Origin: JBFJVD01 sp041624375
GTDB lineage: Bacteria; Chloroflexota; Anaerolineae; Anaerolineales; E44-bin32
DNA: 13,364 bases
Assembly: GCA_041624375.1 (NCBI GenBank)
Contig: JBFJVD010000057.1
Location: forward strand, 1 to 13,364
Reading direction: 5' to 3'
A model generated the notes under the pieces. The model did not search any database and had not been told where the DNA came from. It worked only from the letters and a program-made list of their open reading frames with translations. Of this stretch, positions 13,364-13,364 are shown piece after piece; within the stretch, counting starts at the first letter, position 1, and each line of letters opens with the position of its first letter. Both the position numbers and the translations under genes were made by a program.

Positions 13364-13364
13364 C

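Overview
The window looks like a bacterial chromosome fragment of fairly high G+C, probably from an environmental Chloroflexota (Anaerolineae-like) organism. This is an inference from three things: a lipoprotein with a Thr/Pro-rich linker behind its lipobox, the gene order trypsin-like protease / MoxR / DUF58 / two VWA proteins, and a lipoprotein-type membrane-fusion protein with no outer-membrane partner. No rRNA, tRNA, CRISPR array, transposase or phage gene was seen.

Region 1 (2-5769, + strand) is a compact exporter operon. After the tail of a small membrane protein come an ABC ATPase, two ABC-2 permeases, a second ABC ATPase and a HlyD/YbhG-type lipoprotein. Together they match the parts of a YbhGFSR-type exporter, except that the two halves of the usual YbhF fusion ATPase are separate genes on either side of the permease pair. 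The first ATPase has Pro in place of the switch (H-loop) His and the second has the His, so one strong and one weak ATP site are predicted.

Region 2 (5882-6947, - strand) holds a small two-helix membrane protein followed by a lipoprotein with a Thr/Pro linker and two Cys pairs. It converges on the exporter operon; a 7-bp hairpin lies in the gap.

Region 3 (6948-7423) is about 475 bases with no convincing gene. It contains a GNRA-capped hairpin, many GCAGG/CCTGC pentamers and a 280-nt stretch without a stop codon in any minus-strand frame.

Region 4 (7424-12319, + strand) is a five-gene operon: a membrane-anchored HtrA-like serine protease without PDZ domains, a MoxR AAA+ ATPase, a DUF58 protein and two BatA/BatB-like membrane VWA proteins, all with intact catalytic or metal-site residues. 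It resembles the Bat/MoxR envelope modules but lacks the TPR and BatD-type partners.

Region 5 (12423-13364) holds a convergent minus-strand class I methyltransferase, a short gap, and possibly the 3' end of another minus-strand gene.

The most unusual pattern is at gene joints. At 4394-4420, 10169-10219 and 11205-11258, and more weakly at 8260-8286, a micro-ORF of 8-17 codons opens near or just after the upstream gene and closes on or within a few bases of the next start codon. This suggests translational relay by termination-reinitiation.
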